A stretch of 48,698 bases of DNA from an uncultured Mediterraneibacter sp. (GCF_934309415.1 NZ_CAKRDI010000022.1:1-48698), one strand, 5' to 3'; shown: positions 35,007 to 46,257, numbered from the stretch's first letter. Made by a program: numbers and translations. The notes: generated from the sequence alone by a model not told the origin.

Positions 35007-36122
35007 ATGAGCGGATCATCATTTGGTACATTATTTCAGGTGACAACCTGGGGCGAATCACACGGTCCCGGTGTCGGTGTCGTGATCGACGGATGTCCTG
35101 CCGGTATCCCGTTAAGCGAACCGGATATTCAGGCATTTCTTGACCGTAGAAAACCTGGACAGAGTAAATTTACAACAAAGAGAAACGAGTCTGACACAGT
35201 TGAGATTCTCTCCGGAGTATTTGAGGGAAAGACAACCGGTACACCGATCTCCCTGATCGTCCGGAATCAGGATCAGCGCTCCCGCGATTATGGCACGATC
35301 GCCACTACATTTCGTCCGGGACACGCAGACTACTGTTTCCATGAGAAATACGGTTTCCGCGATTACCGTGGCGGCGGACGTTCTTCCGGCCGTGAGACCA
35401 TCGGACGTGTGGCAGCCGGAGCTGTTGCCTCTTTATTATTGAAAGAACTGGGCATCTCTGTGAAAGCTTATACAAAAGCCATCGGTCCTCATATCATCGA
35501 GGAACAGGATTATGATTTCAGCGAGATTGAGAACAACCGACTCTATATGCCAAATGCAAAAGCGGCAGAAGAAGTCAGCGCCTATCTTTCTTCTCTGATG
35601 GAAACATCTGATTCCTGCGGTGGCCTGATCGAGTGCAGAGCCAACGGACTTCCGGTGGGACTCGGTGAACCGGTCTTTGAGAAACTGGATGCACTGCTGG
35701 CACAGGCGATCATGTCCATCGGAGCCGTAAAGGGTGTTGAGATCGGAGATGGATTTGCTGCAGCGCAGTCTGTAGGAAGCACAAACAATGATCCGTTCGT
35801 GCTCCATCAGGACACCATCTGTAAAGAGACTAACCATTCCGGTGGAACACTGGGCGGCATGAGCGATGGTTCTGAACTGATCTTAAGAGCAGCTGTAAAG
35901 CCAACCCCTTCCATCGCACGTGCACAGCACACGGTGAACGAAGCCGGTGAGGAAACAGAGATTTCCATTCAGGGACGTCATGATCCGATCATCGTTCCGC
36001 GTGCAGTCGTCGTTGTAGAATCCATGGTTGCCATCACACTGGCAGATCTGCTTCTTCGCAACGCAGTCTCAAAGCTTGAGAATATTAAAAAGGTATATAC
36101 GGAGGAGAACGATGTCCAATAA
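35007..36122 (+). CDS. aroC: Chorismate synthase
   Basis: 371 residues. [40 protein letters not shown] and [17 protein letters not shown] are diagnostic. It converts EPSP to chorismate using reduced flavin. AAAGGAG precedes the ATG. The gene overlaps potA by 11 bp, so a housekeeping aromatic enzyme is translationally joined to a polyamine transporter. No other shikimate genes are near. Confidence 0.96.
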   Translation: MSGSSFGTLFQVTTWGESHGPGVGVVIDGCPAGIPLSEPDIQAFLDRRKPGQSKFTTKRNESDTVEILSGVFEGKTTGTPISLIVRNQDQRSRDYGTIATTFRPGHADYCFHEKYGFRDYRGGGRSSGRETIGRVAAGAVASLLLKELGISVKAYTKAIGPHIIEEQDYDFSEIENNRLYMPNAKAAEEVSAYLSSLMETSDSCGGLIECRANGLPVGLGEPVFEKLDALLAQAIMSIGAVKGVEIGDGFAAAQSVGSTNNDPFVLHQDTICKETNHSGGTLGGMSDGSELILRAAVKPTPSIARAQHTVNEAGEETEISIQGRHDPIIVPRAVVVVESMVAITLADLLLRNAVSKLENIKKVYTEENDVQ

Positions 36123-37185
36123 ACTGATCGATATCATAGATATTACAAAATCTTATGACGAGAACGTGATTCTCGACAAACTCAACCTTTATATCCGTGA
36201 GAATGAATTCCTCACACTGCTTGGTCCAAGTGGATGTGGAAAGACAACGCTCCTTCGAATCCTCGGCGGATTCGAGACACCGGATTCCGGAGATATTATT
36301 TTTGACGGGAAAAATATCAACAAACTGCCGCCAAACCAGCGCCAGTTAAATACGGTATTCCAGAAATACGCCCTCTTCTCTCACATGTCCATTGCAGAGA
36401 ACATCGCGTTTGGTCTGAAGATCAAGGGGAAATCCAAAGGCTATATCCGTGACAAGATCCACTATGCTTTAAAACTGGTGAATCTGGAAGGATACGGCGA
36501 CCGTATGCCTGACTCCCTCAGTGGTGGTCAGCAGCAGCGTATCGCCATCGCCCGCGCCATCGTAAATGAGCCAAAAGTACTGCTTCTGGATGAGCCTCTC
36601 GGTGCTCTGGATTTAAAGCTTCGTCAGGATATGCAGTACGAACTGATTCGCCTGAAAAATGAACTTGGCATTACATTTGTCTATGTTACCCACGATCAGG
36701 AGGAAGCTCTGACGATGTCCGACACGATCGTCGTCATGAACCAGGGTTATATCCAGCAGATTGGTACACCGGAAGATATTTACAATGAGCCGCAGAATGC
36801 TTTCGTTGCAGACTTTATCGGAGACAGTAACATTCTTCCTGCCACCATGATCGAAGACAAAGTGGTAAAAATGCTCGGTGCCGTCTGGAACTGTGTGGAC
36901 GTTGGATTTGGAAGGAACCGTCCGGTGGATGCCGTCATTCGTCCGGAGGATATCGACCTTGTAAAACCGGGAGAAGGTGTGATCAACGGCGTGGTTACAA
37001 ACCTGATCTTCAAGGGTGTGCATTATGAGATGGAAGTCCATGCCAATAACTATGAACTTCTGGTACACAGCACAGATATGTTCCCGGTAGGAACAGAAGT
37101 CGGTGTGAAAGTCGATCCATTTGACATCCAGATCATGAAGAAACCAGAATCTGAAGATGAGGAGGCCCCTGCCATTGAAAACTAG
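36112..37185 (+). CDS. potA: Spermidine/putrescine ABC transporter ATPase
   Basis: 357 residues from the ATG at 36112, chosen for GGAGGA upstream and for the family start; the frame is open earlier only within aro[19 protein letters not shown] is Walker [16 protein letters not shown] the ABC signature and [11 protein letters not shown]alker B. A C-terminal TOBE-type domain follows ([15 protein letters not shown]). It powers polyamine import through PotB and PotCD. Confidence 0.95.
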   Translation: MSNKLIDIIDITKSYDENVILDKLNLYIRENEFLTLLGPSGCGKTTLLRILGGFETPDSGDIIFDGKNINKLPPNQRQLNTVFQKYALFSHMSIAENIAFGLKIKGKSKGYIRDKIHYALKLVNLEGYGDRMPDSLSGGQQQRIAIARAIVNEPKVLLLDEPLGALDLKLRQDMQYELIRLKNELGITFVYVTHDQEEALTMSDTIVVMNQGYIQQIGTPEDIYNEPQNAFVADFIGDSNILPATMIEDKVVKMLGAVWNCVDVGFGRNRPVDAVIRPEDIDLVKPGEGVINGVVTNLIFKGVHYEMEVHANNYELLVHSTDMFPVGTEVGVKVDPFDIQIMKKPESEDEEAPAIEN

Positions 37186-37990
37186 GAAATTACTTGCAGG
37201 TCCATATCTCTTCTGGGCTGTATCGTTTGTGATCATCCCGCTTCTGATGATCTTCTATTATGGTCTGACAGATAAGGAAGGAAATTTCACCCTGTCCAAT
37301 CTGGCCATGATGACATCACAGGAGAATCTGAAAGCACTGGGACTGGCACTTCTGCTTGCGTTCATCAGCACGCTGATCTGCCTGATCCTTGCTTACCCGC
37401 TTGCGATGATCCTTTCAGAGAAAAATGTAAATCAGACCAGCTTTATCGTACTGATCTTTATTCTGCCGATGTGGATGAACTTCCTGTTAAGAACGCTTGC
37501 ATGGCAGACACTGCTGGAGAAAAACGGTGTGATCAACAATGTGTTAAGTTTCTTCCACCTGCCGCAGCAGTCACTGATCAATACACCGGGAGCCATCGTA
37601 CTTGGTATGGTATACAACTTCCTGCCATTTATGATCCTTCCGATCTACAATGTACTGGCCAAGATCGACCGGGATGTCCTGTACGCTGCCAGAGATCTGG
37701 GAGCCAATGGAGTGCAGACATTTATCCGCATCATCCTCCCTTTAAGTGTCCCGGGAGTGATCAGCGGTATTACGATGGTCTTTGTTCCTGCGCTGACTAC
37801 ATTCGTTATCTCCGATCTTCTCGGCGGAAGCAAGATTCTGCTGATCGGAAATGTCATCGAGCAGGAATTCAAGCAGGGAAGTAACTGGCACACCGGTTCC
37901 GGCCTCTCCCTGGTGCTGATGATCTTTATCATCGCCAGCATGGCTCTGATCGCCAAATATGACAAAGACGGGGAGGGAACTACATTTTGA
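37175..37990 (+). CDS. potB: Spermidine/putrescine ABC transporter permease
   Basis: 271 residues from the TTG at 37175, 9 nt after AGGAGG inside the end of potA; the ATG at 37157 lies on top of that ribosome site. Six membrane segments and the EAA-like loop [19 protein letters not shown] identify the binding-protein-dependent permease family. It overlaps potA by 11 bp and potCD by 4 bp (TTGA), so the subunits are coupled at translation. Confidence 0.93.
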   Translation: MKTRKLLAGPYLFWAVSFVIIPLLMIFYYGLTDKEGNFTLSNLAMMTSQENLKALGLALLLAFISTLICLILAYPLAMILSEKNVNQTSFIVLIFILPMWMNFLLRTLAWQTLLEKNGVINNVLSFFHLPQQSLINTPGAIVLGMVYNFLPFMILPIYNVLAKIDRDVLYAARDLGANGVQTFIRIILPLSVPGVISGITMVFVPALTTFVISDLLGGSKILLIGNVIEQEFKQGSNWHTGSGLSLVLMIFIIASMALIAKYDKDGEGTTF

Positions 37991-39864
37991 TCAAGAATAC
38001 TGCAAAACGAATTTATCTGGTCCTGATCTGTGTGATCTTATATGCACCGATCCTGACTTTGATGGTCCTGTCTTTCAACAATACAAAAACGCGTTCCAGA
38101 TGGGGAGGATTTACCGGAAAATGGTACATCTCCCTGTTCCAGAACGATGAGATTATGAGTGCGCTTTACACGACTCTGATCATCGCACTGCTTTCTGCGC
38201 TGATCGCCACACTGATCGGTACTGCTGCCGCACTTGGCATGCAGGCGATGAGTGCCCGTATGCGTACATTATTTATGGGAATCACAAACATCCCGATGCT
38301 GAATGCCGATATCGTAACCGGAGTCTCTATGATGCTTCTGTTCATTGCATTCCGCTTTACCTTAAGTTTTAACACCATTTTGCTGGCACATATTACATTT
38401 AATATTCCTTATGTCATCCTAAGTGTCCTGCCAAAACTCAAGCAGACCAACCGCCGCACCTATGAGGCTGCGCTGGATCTTGGAGCTACACCGCTGTATG
38501 CATTTTATAAGGTTGTACTTCCGGATATCATGCCGGGAATCTTCTCCGGATTCCTGCTTGCATTTACGATGTCACTGGATGATTTTGTAATCACCCACTT
38601 CACAAAAGGGCCTGGTGTGGATACACTTTCCACAAAGATCTACAGTGAAGTCCGCAAGGGAATCAAACCTGAAATGTATGCGCTGTCAACCATTATGTTC
38701 CTGACTGTGCTGCTCCTTCTGATCCTGGTCAACATGTCGCCTGCAGACAAGAAAAAGGTGAAACGTCGGAAAGTCAGCCGGGCTTCAAAGATCGGTCGTT
38801 TCTGCTTCCAGCGGCTTGTACCGGTTATGATGGTTGTCCTGATCATCCTTGGTGGATTCGTCTACATGAGAAAAGATGCAGTCTCCGGTAACGGACAGGT
38901 CATCGTTTACAACTGGGGAGAATACATTGACCCGGATGTCATTGATCTGTTCGAGGAAGAAACCGGGATCGATGTAGTGTATGAAGAATATGAAACAAAT
39001 GAGATCATGTATCCAAAGATTCAGTCCGGAGCTATCGCTTACGATGTTGTCTGCCCGTCAGACTATATGATCCAGCGCATGATCGACAATGATCTTCTTG
39101 CAGAGATTAATTATGACAACATTCCGAATCTGAAATATATTGACGATACTTATATGAAGATGTCACAGGGATTCGACCCGGAAAACAAGTATTCCGTCCC
39201 ATATCTCTGGGGAACTGTCGGAATTTTATATAATAAATCCATGGTAGATGAGCCGGTAGACAGCTGGGGAATCCTCTGGGATGAGAAGTACAAAGACAGT
39301 ATCCTCATGCAGGACAGTGTCCGTGATGCATTTGCAGTAGCGCTGAAATATCTCGGATATTCACTGAATTCCACTGATCTGGATGAATTACAGGCTGCAA
39401 AGAATCTTCTGATTGAACAGAAACCTCTGGTTCAGGCTTATGTCATCGATCAGGTGCGTGACAAGATGATTGGAAATGAAGCAGCACTCGGCGTTATTTA
39501 TTCCGGTGAAGCACTTTACTGCCAGGAAGAAAATCCGGATCTGGAATATGCGATTCCAAAAGAGGGAACAAACCTCTGGATTGATTCCTGGGTCATTCCG
39601 AAGAATGCAAAAAACAAAGAAAATGCGGAAGCATTCATCAATTTCCTGTGTAAGCCGGAAATTGCCAAGATGAACTTCGAATACATTACTTATTCCATTC
39701 CAAATACTGCTGGACGCGAATTAATCGAAGATCCAGCCATGCGTAACAGTACCGTTGCCTTCCCGGATGTAAGCCAGCTTACAAACTGCGAGACATTCAA
39801 CTTCCTTGGAGATAAGAATGAAGCGTTGTATAATGAACTGTGGCGTGAAGTGAAGTCAAAATAG
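37987..39864 (+). CDS. potCD: PotC-PotD fusion: polyamine permease joined to its binding protein
   Basis: 625 residues from a TTG start in the TTGA overlap, preceded by GGGAGG. Residues 1 to about 260 are a PotC-type permease (EAALDLGATPLYAFYKVVLP). After a basic linker a membrane segment near 277-292 leads to an extracellular PotD-like solute-binding domain (VIVYNWGEYIDPDVIDLFEE, VPYLWGTVGILYNKS). The binding protein is thus tethered to the permease instead of being a free lipoprotein. It is followed by a strong terminator. Confidence 0.93.
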   Translation: MIKNTAKRIYLVLICVILYAPILTLMVLSFNNTKTRSRWGGFTGKWYISLFQNDEIMSALYTTLIIALLSALIATLIGTAAALGMQAMSARMRTLFMGITNIPMLNADIVTGVSMMLLFIAFRFTLSFNTILLAHITFNIPYVILSVLPKLKQTNRRTYEAALDLGATPLYAFYKVVLPDIMPGIFSGFLLAFTMSLDDFVITHFTKGPGVDTLSTKIYSEVRKGIKPEMYALSTIMFLTVLLLLILVNMSPADKKKVKRRKVSRASKIGRFCFQRLVPVMMVVLIILGGFVYMRKDAVSGNGQVIVYNWGEYIDPDVIDLFEEETGIDVVYEEYETNEIMYPKIQSGAIAYDVVCPSDYMIQRMIDNDLLAEINYDNIPNLKYIDDTYMKMSQGFDPENKYSVPYLWGTVGILYNKSMVDEPVDSWGILWDEKYKDSILMQDSVRDAFAVALKYLGYSLNSTDLDELQAAKNLLIEQKPLVQAYVIDQVRDKMIGNEAALGVIYSGEALYCQEENPDLEYAIPKEGTNLWIDSWVIPKNAKNKENAEAFINFLCKPEIAKMNFEYITYSIPNTAGRELIEDPAMRNSTVAFPDVSQLTNCETFNFLGDKNEALYNELWREVKSK

Positions 39865-39934
39865 GTCAGAATATCGCAAACAGAGTAATCCTCACACGCG
39901 TGCTAATCTATGCAACAGTCCGCATAGTATATGA

Positions 39935-39981
39935 AAAACAGGAGAGTCTGAGTAATAAAATCACTCAAACTCTCCTGTTTT
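39935..39981. terminator. Bidirectional terminator between convergent potCD and nucleoside kinase genes
   Basis: Arms of 19 bp (39935-39953 and 39963-39981) with core ACAGGAGAGT/ACTCTCCTGT have A- and T-runs at the outer ends. It serves both converging operons. Confidence 0.92.
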
Positions 39982-40014
39982 AATTTAACTATTTTTCTAC
40001 TGTTATTATCTGCC

Positions 40015-41691
40015 TTACACATTAAAGCATCCACCGCCGATAAACTCTCTCAACAGTGAATTCGTCGGCACATATTCGCTTCCGATTCCCACAAAGTAAT
40101 CGAAGAATTTCAGCAGGCGTTTTGCTTCCAGATACTCTTCTGAATCCCGGTCTACGCCGAATAAGAGCGGTTCTACATACTGTTTCAGAACTGCCAGCTC
40201 ATAGCTCAGGGAGGAATTAAACATTACATCTGCCTCTTCCTGATACGGGAAGATATTCCGTTCCTCTCCTCTTCGCACAGACGGCCACATATCAATCGTC
40301 CGTGTAGCGGAGGCTCCTCTTGTCCTTGCATCTCTGACCAGTCTGCGGATCAGGCGTCCATCTGTAGATGGAATCCGGTTGTGCTCATCTACATTGAGCT
40401 GAGTCAGCGCACTGATATAGATCTTAAATTTATTTTCATCACAGAGCGTCTCTGTCAGCTTCGGATTCAGGCAGTGGATTCCTTCAATGACAAGAATATC
40501 GTGCTCTCCCAGCTTCTTCGGTCGATTGTCATAAGAACGCTTTCCCGACTTAAAATCAAAGATGGGAAGATAAACTTCTTCCCCGCAAAGCAGTGCATCC
40601 ATATCCTCATTGAACTTCTCAATGTCAATGGCTTCGATACACTCAAAATCATAATTTCCGTTTGCATCTTTTGGTGTATGCTCTCTGTCTACAAAATAAT
40701 TGTCTACAGCGATCGGATGCGGCCGTAATCCATTGACTTTCAACTGAATAGAAAGTCTGTGGGAGAATGTTGTCTTTCCAGAAGAAGACGGTCCTGCGAT
40801 CAGAACAAATTTAATATCCGGGCAGTCTGCGATCTGCTTGGCAATCTCTCCGATCTTCCGCTCCTGATGCGCTTCCTGTACCAGAACCACTTCCCGCATA
40901 TCGGATTTTGTAACCATGTCATTCAGAGCACCTACTGTGTCGATTTCCTGAAGATCTCCCCACTCCACAGCCTCTTTTCTGACCTGGAAGAGCTTCTGTT
41001 TCGGATCAAATGCAGGCACTGCTTCCGGGGCCTTCTTCTCCGGCATCTGGATCACGACACCCTCATCATACGGATACAGTGCGAAATATTTCAGGCATCC
41101 CGTCTTCGGGACCATATAGCCATAATAATAGTCTTCAAACTCATTGATGCTGTACAGATTCACCTTGGAAACCCTGCGGTATTCAAACAGCCGTTCCTTA
41201 TCATACATGCCATATTTATGGAACAGATCCCTTGCCTCATTCGTATTTACCGTACGTTTTTTAATCGGAAGATTCAATTCCACAAGTTCCCGCATTCTTT
41301 CTGTCACCTGGTCTAAAAATTCCTGATCCGGATGTTTCTTCTCATCAATCGTGCAGTAGAATCCGGCTCCCATGGAGAAATGCAGACGGATTCTCACACG
41401 TTTCCACGGCTCATGTCCTGATATATCATGCACTGCCTTCATAAACAGAAAACAGAGGCTGCGCCGGTAAGTATCATGACCGATTGGATCCTCTGTTGTA
41501 ATAAAACGTATCGTACAGTCTTTCTCCACCGTCTTATGCAATTCCTGCAGAAGATGAGCATCCACCATCGCCAGGACGATCTGATGCTCATATTCCGTCT
41601 GAAATTCCTGTGCAAGTTCATAGTAAGAAGTCCCCTCCGGGTAAGTCCTGGTTTTATCTCCGATCGTAACTTTATAACTACGCTCTTCCAT
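40015..41691 (-). CDS. Nucleoside (uridine-type) kinase with N-terminal TGS/ThrRS-like domains
   Basis: 558 residues. Residues 1-65 form a TGS-like domain, and about 70-200 resemble the second additional domain of threonyl-tRNA synthetase (RRSLCFLFMKAVHDISG, HFSMGAGFYCTI). The C-terminal half is a P-loop uridine kinase with AGPSSSGKTTF at 299-309 and ILVIEGIHCLNP. It phosphorylates uridine/cytidine or a related nucleoside; the synthetase-like part has no known catalytic role here. It lies downstream of nif3, separated from it by a terminator hairpin. Confidence 0.88.
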   Translation of the reverse strand: MEERSYKVTIGDKTRTYPEGTSYYELAQEFQTEYEHQIVLAMVDAHLLQELHKTVEKDCTIRFITTEDPIGHDTYRRSLCFLFMKAVHDISGHEPWKRVRIRLHFSMGAGFYCTIDEKKHPDQEFLDQVTERMRELVELNLPIKKRTVNTNEARDLFHKYGMYDKERLFEYRRVSKVNLYSINEFEDYYYGYMVPKTGCLKYFALYPYDEGVVIQMPEKKAPEAVPAFDPKQKLFQVRKEAVEWGDLQEIDTVGALNDMVTKSDMREVVLVQEAHQERKIGEIAKQIADCPDIKFVLIAGPSSSGKTTFSHRLSIQLKVNGLRPHPIAVDNYFVDREHTPKDANGNYDFECIEAIDIEKFNEDMDALLCGEEVYLPIFDFKSGKRSYDNRPKKLGEHDILVIEGIHCLNPKLTETLCDENKFKIYISALTQLNVDEHNRIPSTDGRLIRRLVRDARTRGASATRTIDMWPSVRRGEERNIFPYQEEADVMFNSSLSYELAVLKQYVEPLLFGVDRDSEEYLEAKRLLKFFDYFVGIGSEYVPTNSLLREFIGGGCFNV

Positions 41692-41743
41692 ACTGCTGCA
41701 CCTCCTGTATTCATAACTTGTTTTTTATAAAAGATGTGAAGAT

Positions 41744-41766
41744 GGGGGCAAAATAATTTTGCCCCC
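41744..41766. terminator. Perfect palindrome after nif3
   Basis: GGGGGCAAAAT and ATTTTGCCCCC meet around a single A. It lies 14 bp beyond the nif3 stop and probably ends the dnaG-rpoD operon, although the T-run lies inside the stem. Confidence 0.7.
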
Positions 41767-41780
41767 TCATTCTAACATTC

Positions 41781-42566
41781 TTAAATCACTTCAAACGGAT
41801 GCTCGATCGGATCTTTCATCACATCAAGTACCGGCAGTTTCTTGTTCAGAAAACGTTCCATGTCATCAATGAAGATATACTCGGTACCATAATGCCCTGC
41901 ATCAATGATCGCAAGTCCCTGCTCTACGGCATCCAGTCCGTCATGATGTCCGATATCGCCTGTCACAAGGACATCTGCGCCCTTCTCCAGTGCCGCAGAG
42001 ATGCAGGATTTACCGGAACCCGGAAGGATCGCCAGACGTCTGATCTTCTGATCCATATCTCCGAAAATCTTCAGACTGTTCAGTTTCAGTTTATGTTTTA
42101 CGTCCAGTCCACATTCCTTCAGTGTCATCTCTTTTTCAAGATTTCCAATGCGACCGATTCCTTCTTCTTTTCCATTCTCGTCCGTAGAAGTAACATCCAG
42201 AACCACACTGTCCTTCAATCCAAGCACATTTCCCGCAAGATCTGCCATTCCAAGCACATCATAATTCGTATGCATTGCATAATAGGAAATGTCATTCTGG
42301 ATCAGTTTGACAATTCTGCGTGTGATAAAATCTTCATCTGTGACTTTCTTTACAGGAGAAAACAGCAACGGATGATGTGTGATCAGCATATCTGCGCCTA
42401 CCTGAATCGCACGTTCAATCACACCATCTGTCGCATCCAACGCAAGATACACTCTCTGCACTTCTTTGTCTGAACGTCCTGCCAGCAGTCCTACATTGTC
42501 AAAATCCAGTGCTGCTGTACGTGGATAAGTTGCCTCAATTACCTGTATAATCTCTTTACACAGCAT
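41781..42566 (-). CDS. Nif3-like dinuclear metal centre protein
   Basis: 261 residues. The metal ligands are visible in ADMLITHHPLLFSPV, in DVLVTGDIGHHDG and in the C-terminal DAGHYGTEYIFID. Members are hexameric (YqfO/GTP cyclohydrolase I type 2 homologues) with an unsettled cellular role. It overlaps trmK by 11 bp, the usual order in Firmicutes (dnaG, rpoD, trmK, nif3). Confidence 0.92.
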   Translation of the reverse strand: MLCKEIIQVIEATYPRTAALDFDNVGLLAGRSDKEVQRVYLALDATDGVIERAIQVGADMLITHHPLLFSPVKKVTDEDFITRRIVKLIQNDISYYAMHTNYDVLGMADLAGNVLGLKDSVVLDVTSTDENGKEEGIGRIGNLEKEMTLKECGLDVKHKLKLNSLKIFGDMDQKIRRLAILPGSGKSCISAALEKGADVLVTGDIGHHDGLDAVEQGLAIIDAGHYGTEYIFIDDMERFLNKKLPVLDVMKDPIEHPFEVI

Positions 42567-43275
42567 AATAATTCATCCCTTTCTCTGCATCTTCAAGTTC
42601 TTCTGTCAGTTCTCTCTTCCGGAATGCGATCCGGTCTGAATCTTTCTTCTCCAGCCCGGAAAGAATTTCACGCTTGATGCGAATCTCCCGTTCCAGATAT
42701 TCTCTCAATACCGGATGCTGTTTTTCCAGAAGTAATTTTCCATATTTTAACTGCTCTGCTGTCCATTCATCACCTGCCTGTCCGGGCGTGTCTGCCTTCG
42801 GAGGTCTGACTTTCATCATCGGGTAGTATTTCCCGTCTTCTTCTACCATATCCTCTTCTAAAAACAAAAAGCCTTCTTTCAGAAGAAAGGCCCTCACTTT
42901 TTCAATCTCGGACTGTGGCTGTAAAATACATTCCTGCAGACCAGACACAATCTCTTTTCCATCCGTCAGGATACGGATCACAAGACCGCCTCCCATCCCT
43001 GCGATGACTGCAGACTGGACTTCTCCTTTCTTCAGAGAAGTAAATCCGTTCGACAGGCGTGTCTCAATCTGTCCTTCCATCTGATATGCACGGATATGTT
43101 CTTCTGCACGCTCCAGAGGTCCCTGATTGACATCCATGGCGATTGCCCCCGGGATCTTTCCTCTTTCCACCAGTGCAATCGGTATATATCCGTGATCCGT
43201 TCCAATATCCGCTAATTTGCAATCGGCGGTCACAAGATCTGCGACCGCCTGTAGTCTCTTTGATAATTCCATCAT
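42556..43275 (-). CDS. trmK: tRNA (adenine22-N1)-methyltransferase
   Basis: 239 residues. LADIGTDHGYIPIALV is the SAM-binding loop and VIAGMGGGLVIRIL the second conserved block; a C-terminal coiled coil (REYLEREIRIKREILSGLE) follows, as in TrmK. It methylates A22 in tRNAs. The ATG overlaps the rpoD stop as TAATG; the next Met at 43272 is equally possible. Confidence 0.93.
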   Translation of the reverse strand: MMELSKRLQAVADLVTADCKLADIGTDHGYIPIALVERGKIPGAIAMDVNQGPLERAEEHIRAYQMEGQIETRLSNGFTSLKKGEVQSAVIAGMGGGLVIRILTDGKEIVSGLQECILQPQSEIEKVRAFLLKEGFLFLEEDMVEEDGKYYPMMKVRPPKADTPGQAGDEWTAEQLKYGKLLLEKQHPVLREYLEREIRIKREILSGLEKKDSDRIAFRKRELTEELEDAEKGMNYYAV

Positions 43276-44396
43276 TAATCCAGATAATCCCTTAACTTTC
43301 TGCTTCTGCTCGGGTGACGAAGCTTTCTGAGTGCCTTTGCCTCGATCTGACGGATACGTTCTCTTGTAACGTCAAATTCACGGCCTACTTCTTCCAGTGT
43401 ACGGGCACGTCCGTCATTCATTCCGAAACGGAGGCGGAGTACTTTCTGTTCTCTCTCTGTCAGTGTATCAAGGACTTCATCCAGCTGTTCTTTCAGAAGT
43501 GTCTGTGCTGCTGCCTCTGCCGGTACCGGAACATTGTCATCCTGAATGAAATCTCCCAGATGGCTGTCTTCCTCTTCACCGATCGGTGTCTCCAGTGATA
43601 CAGGCTCCTGTGAGATCTTCAGGATCTCACGCACACGCTCTACCGGCATATCCATCTCTTTTGCGATCTCTTCCGGAAGCGGCTCTCTTCCAAGTTCCTG
43701 AAGGAGCTGTCTGGAAACACGGATCAGCTTGTTGATCGTCTCCACCATATGAACCGGAATACGAATCGTTCTTGCCTGGTCCGCAATGGCTCTTGTGATC
43801 GCCTGACGGATCCACCATGTAGCATAAGTACTGAACTTATATCCCTTTGTATAGTCGAATTTCTCTACTGCCTTGATCAGACCAAGGTTACCTTCCTGGA
43901 TCAAATCAAGGAACAGCATCCCTCTTCCTACATAACGTTTTGCAATACTTACAACAAGACGGAGGTTCGCCTCTGCGAGTTCTTTCTTCGCTTCCTCGTC
44001 TCCTTCTTCCATTCTCTGTGCCAGTTCGATCTCTCTTTCTGCACTCAGCAGCGGAACCTTACCAATCTCCTTCAGATACATACGAACCGGGTCTTCGATG
44101 CTGACACCTTCCGGAACAGACAGATCGATGTTTTCTACATCCACATCTTCCTCTTCAGACATAATGACATCAATGTCAACATCCACATCATCTTCTTCCA
44201 CATCTCCGCTGATTCTCAGAACGTCAATATTGTTCGACTCAAGGTAATCAAATACCTTCTCCATCTGATCTGCATTCAGTGACATATCATTAAAGAAATC
44301 ATTGATCTCCTGAACATCCAGTATGCTTTTCTTCTTCTTTCCGAGCGCAACCAGCTCTTTCAATCTCTCCATGAATTTCTGTGTAATATCGTCCAT
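43275..44396 (-). CDS. rpoD: Primary sigma factor (sigma-A/RpoD)
   Basis: 373 residues. Region 1.1 is acidic. [20 protein letters not shown] is region 1.2, [20 protein letters not shown] and [11 protein letters not shown] form regions 2-3, and [20 protein letters not shown] is region 4.2. It directs RNA polymerase to the TTGACA/TATAAT promoters seen here. It lies 57 bp after dnaG. Confidence 0.97.
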   Translation of the reverse strand: MDDITQKFMERLKELVALGKKKKSILDVQEINDFFNDMSLNADQMEKVFDYLESNNIDVLRISGDVEEDDVDVDIDVIMSEEEDVDVENIDLSVPEGVSIEDPVRMYLKEIGKVPLLSAEREIELAQRMEEGDEEAKKELAEANLRLVVSIAKRYVGRGMLFLDLIQEGNLGLIKAVEKFDYTKGYKFSTYATWWIRQAITRAIADQARTIRIPVHMVETINKLIRVSRQLLQELGREPLPEEIAKEMDMPVERVREILKISQEPVSLETPIGEEEDSHLGDFIQDDNVPVPAEAAAQTLLKEQLDEVLDTLTEREQKVLRLRFGMNDGRARTLEEVGREFDVTRERIRQIEAKALRKLRHPSRSRKLRDYLD

Positions 44397-44453
44397 CTGT
44401 CCATCCTTCCTTCGCTGCGCAGGAAACGCAGTCTGTCTTGTTTTATTTTATCC

Positions 44454-46232
44454 TTATTGAATCGAAATATGCAGTGTACGCAGATCCTCCAGCTTCCGCT
44501 TCTCCTCCATCAGTCTCTGTAATCCGGCCATATCCGTCGGATCCAGGCTTCGTGTCTGATGGTCGATGCTGGAAGTCTTTACTTTCAGTATCGTCTCTCT
44601 GAGTGCCTGCTCACGCTCGTCTTTCGTCTTCAGCTCTTTAATTCGTGTATTGAACAGGGAGGCTGCTTCCCTGTGGTCTTCTTCTTCTGTAAAATGATTC
44701 AGAATCTTGGCAGGATTCAGTGAGCCTTCTTTTCTCTGCTCATACAGAAGTTCTGCCACCGTCCGGTAAAGACTCTCTGTGAAATCTCCCGGGCTTATGT
44801 AACTGCTGATCTGATCATACAGCCTGTCATCATCGATCATCCAGGTAAGCAATGCTTTCTGGGAGGTAAGATTACCGTCCTCTTTCCGGTTCTTCTCTCC
44901 GCCTTCCGCACGTTTCGGCCTTGTGACCGGACGCGCCATTCCTGCACTGACCGCTGTCTTTGCAACCATCTTGTCCAGACTGTCTTTACTGATCCTGTAT
45001 GCAGTCGCCACAGCTTCAATATAATTATTCCGCTCCAGTTCATCTTCAAACTCAAGTAATCTTCTGGATACTTCCCGAAAGAAATCTGTCTTTCCTTCCG
45101 GTGAATTCATATCATACTCTTTCTCCAGCATCTCGAGACTGAACATAAACCCGTTTCTCGCCGCGTGAATCCGCTTCTCATATTCTTCTGCACCCAGGTT
45201 CTTGATGAATTCATCCGGGTCTTTATATGGATCCATTCGGACTACTTTTGCGGAAACGCCAGCTTCCCTCAAAATCGGAACTGCACGGAGTGCTGCTCTT
45301 GTACCGGCCTCATCACTGTCATAGGTCAGATACACTTCTTTCACATACCGCTTGATCAGCGATGCATGTCCGGAAGTGAGTGCTGTTCCCAGTGATGCAA
45401 CTGCGTTCGTGAATCCTGCCTGGTGCAGTGAGATTACATCCATGTAGCCTTCACACAGAAGGAAATACGGCTTTCTGGAAGTTCTCGCACGGTTCAGTCC
45501 GTACAGATTCCGGCTCTTGTCAAATACGACTGTCTCCGGTGAGTTCAGATATTTTGGCTTTCCGTCACCCATGACACGACCGCCAAAGCCAATCACGCGG
45601 TTGTTCACATCCATGATCGGGAACATGACTCTGTTCCAGAATTTGTCATAAACGCCCTGCCGTTCATCTGTATTCACCAGACCTGCCTGCCGGATGAGAT
45701 CTTCACTGTATCCCTTTTCCCTCAGATATTTATACAGGTCATCACTGTATTTATTCGAATAGCCCAGACCAAATGCTGTGATCGTCTCATCCGAAAGTTC
45801 CCTGTCCTTCAGATAGCGATACGCCTGTGCTCCCCGTTCAGATTTCAGCTGTACATAAAAATACTTGGCTGCAAGCTTATTCATCTCAAGGATCGTTGCC
45901 TTCAGATCTGCTTTCGCCTTTGCTTCTTTCGAGTACTCCATCTCCGGAAGTTCGATCCCTGCTCTGTCTGCAAGATACTTGACTGCCTCTACAAATGAAA
46001 AATTCTCATACTCCATTAAAAATGTAAATACATTGCCTCCGGCTCCACAGCCGAAACAATAGTACATCTGCTTCTGTCTGCTCACAGAAAAGGATGGTGA
46101 TTTTTCATTATGGAAAGGACAAAGTCCAAAATAGGAACTTCCTTTCTTCTGAAGCCGGACGTAACCGGATATCACATCTACTATATCATTTCTCGATCTT
46201 ACTTCTTCTATCAGTTCTTCTGAATAGTACAT
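44454..46232 (-). CDS. dnaG: DNA primase
   Basis: 592 residues from the ATG at 46232, which has GGAGG 5 nt upstream; an in-frame GTG at 46244 would cover that site. The N-terminal zinc finger (CPFHNEKSPSFSVSRQK, then YCFGCGAGG), the Toprim domain (FLLCEGYMDVISLHQAGF, TYDSDEAGTRAA, DPDEFI) and a C-terminal DnaB-interaction region are all present. It makes RNA primers for replication and heads the dnaG-rpoD-trmK-nif3 operon. Confidence 0.96.
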   Translation of the reverse strand: MYYSEELIEEVRSRNDIVDVISGYVRLQKKGSSYFGLCPFHNEKSPSFSVSRQKQMYYCFGCGAGGNVFTFLMEYENFSFVEAVKYLADRAGIELPEMEYSKEAKAKADLKATILEMNKLAAKYFYVQLKSERGAQAYRYLKDRELSDETITAFGLGYSNKYSDDLYKYLREKGYSEDLIRQAGLVNTDERQGVYDKFWNRVMFPIMDVNNRVIGFGGRVMGDGKPKYLNSPETVVFDKSRNLYGLNRARTSRKPYFLLCEGYMDVISLHQAGFTNAVASLGTALTSGHASLIKRYVKEVYLTYDSDEAGTRAALRAVPILREAGVSAKVVRMDPYKDPDEFIKNLGAEEYEKRIHAARNGFMFSLEMLEKEYDMNSPEGKTDFFREVSRRLLEFEDELERNNYIEAVATAYRISKDSLDKMVAKTAVSAGMARPVTRPKRAEGGEKNRKEDGNLTSQKALLTWMIDDDRLYDQISSYISPGDFTESLYRTVAELLYEQRKEGSLNPAKILNHFTEEEDHREAASLFNTRIKELKTKDEREQALRETILKVKTSSIDHQTRSLDPTDMAGLQRLMEEKRKLEDLRTLHISIQ

Positions 46233-46257
46233 GTCTGCCTCCACTTAAAGAATCGTA

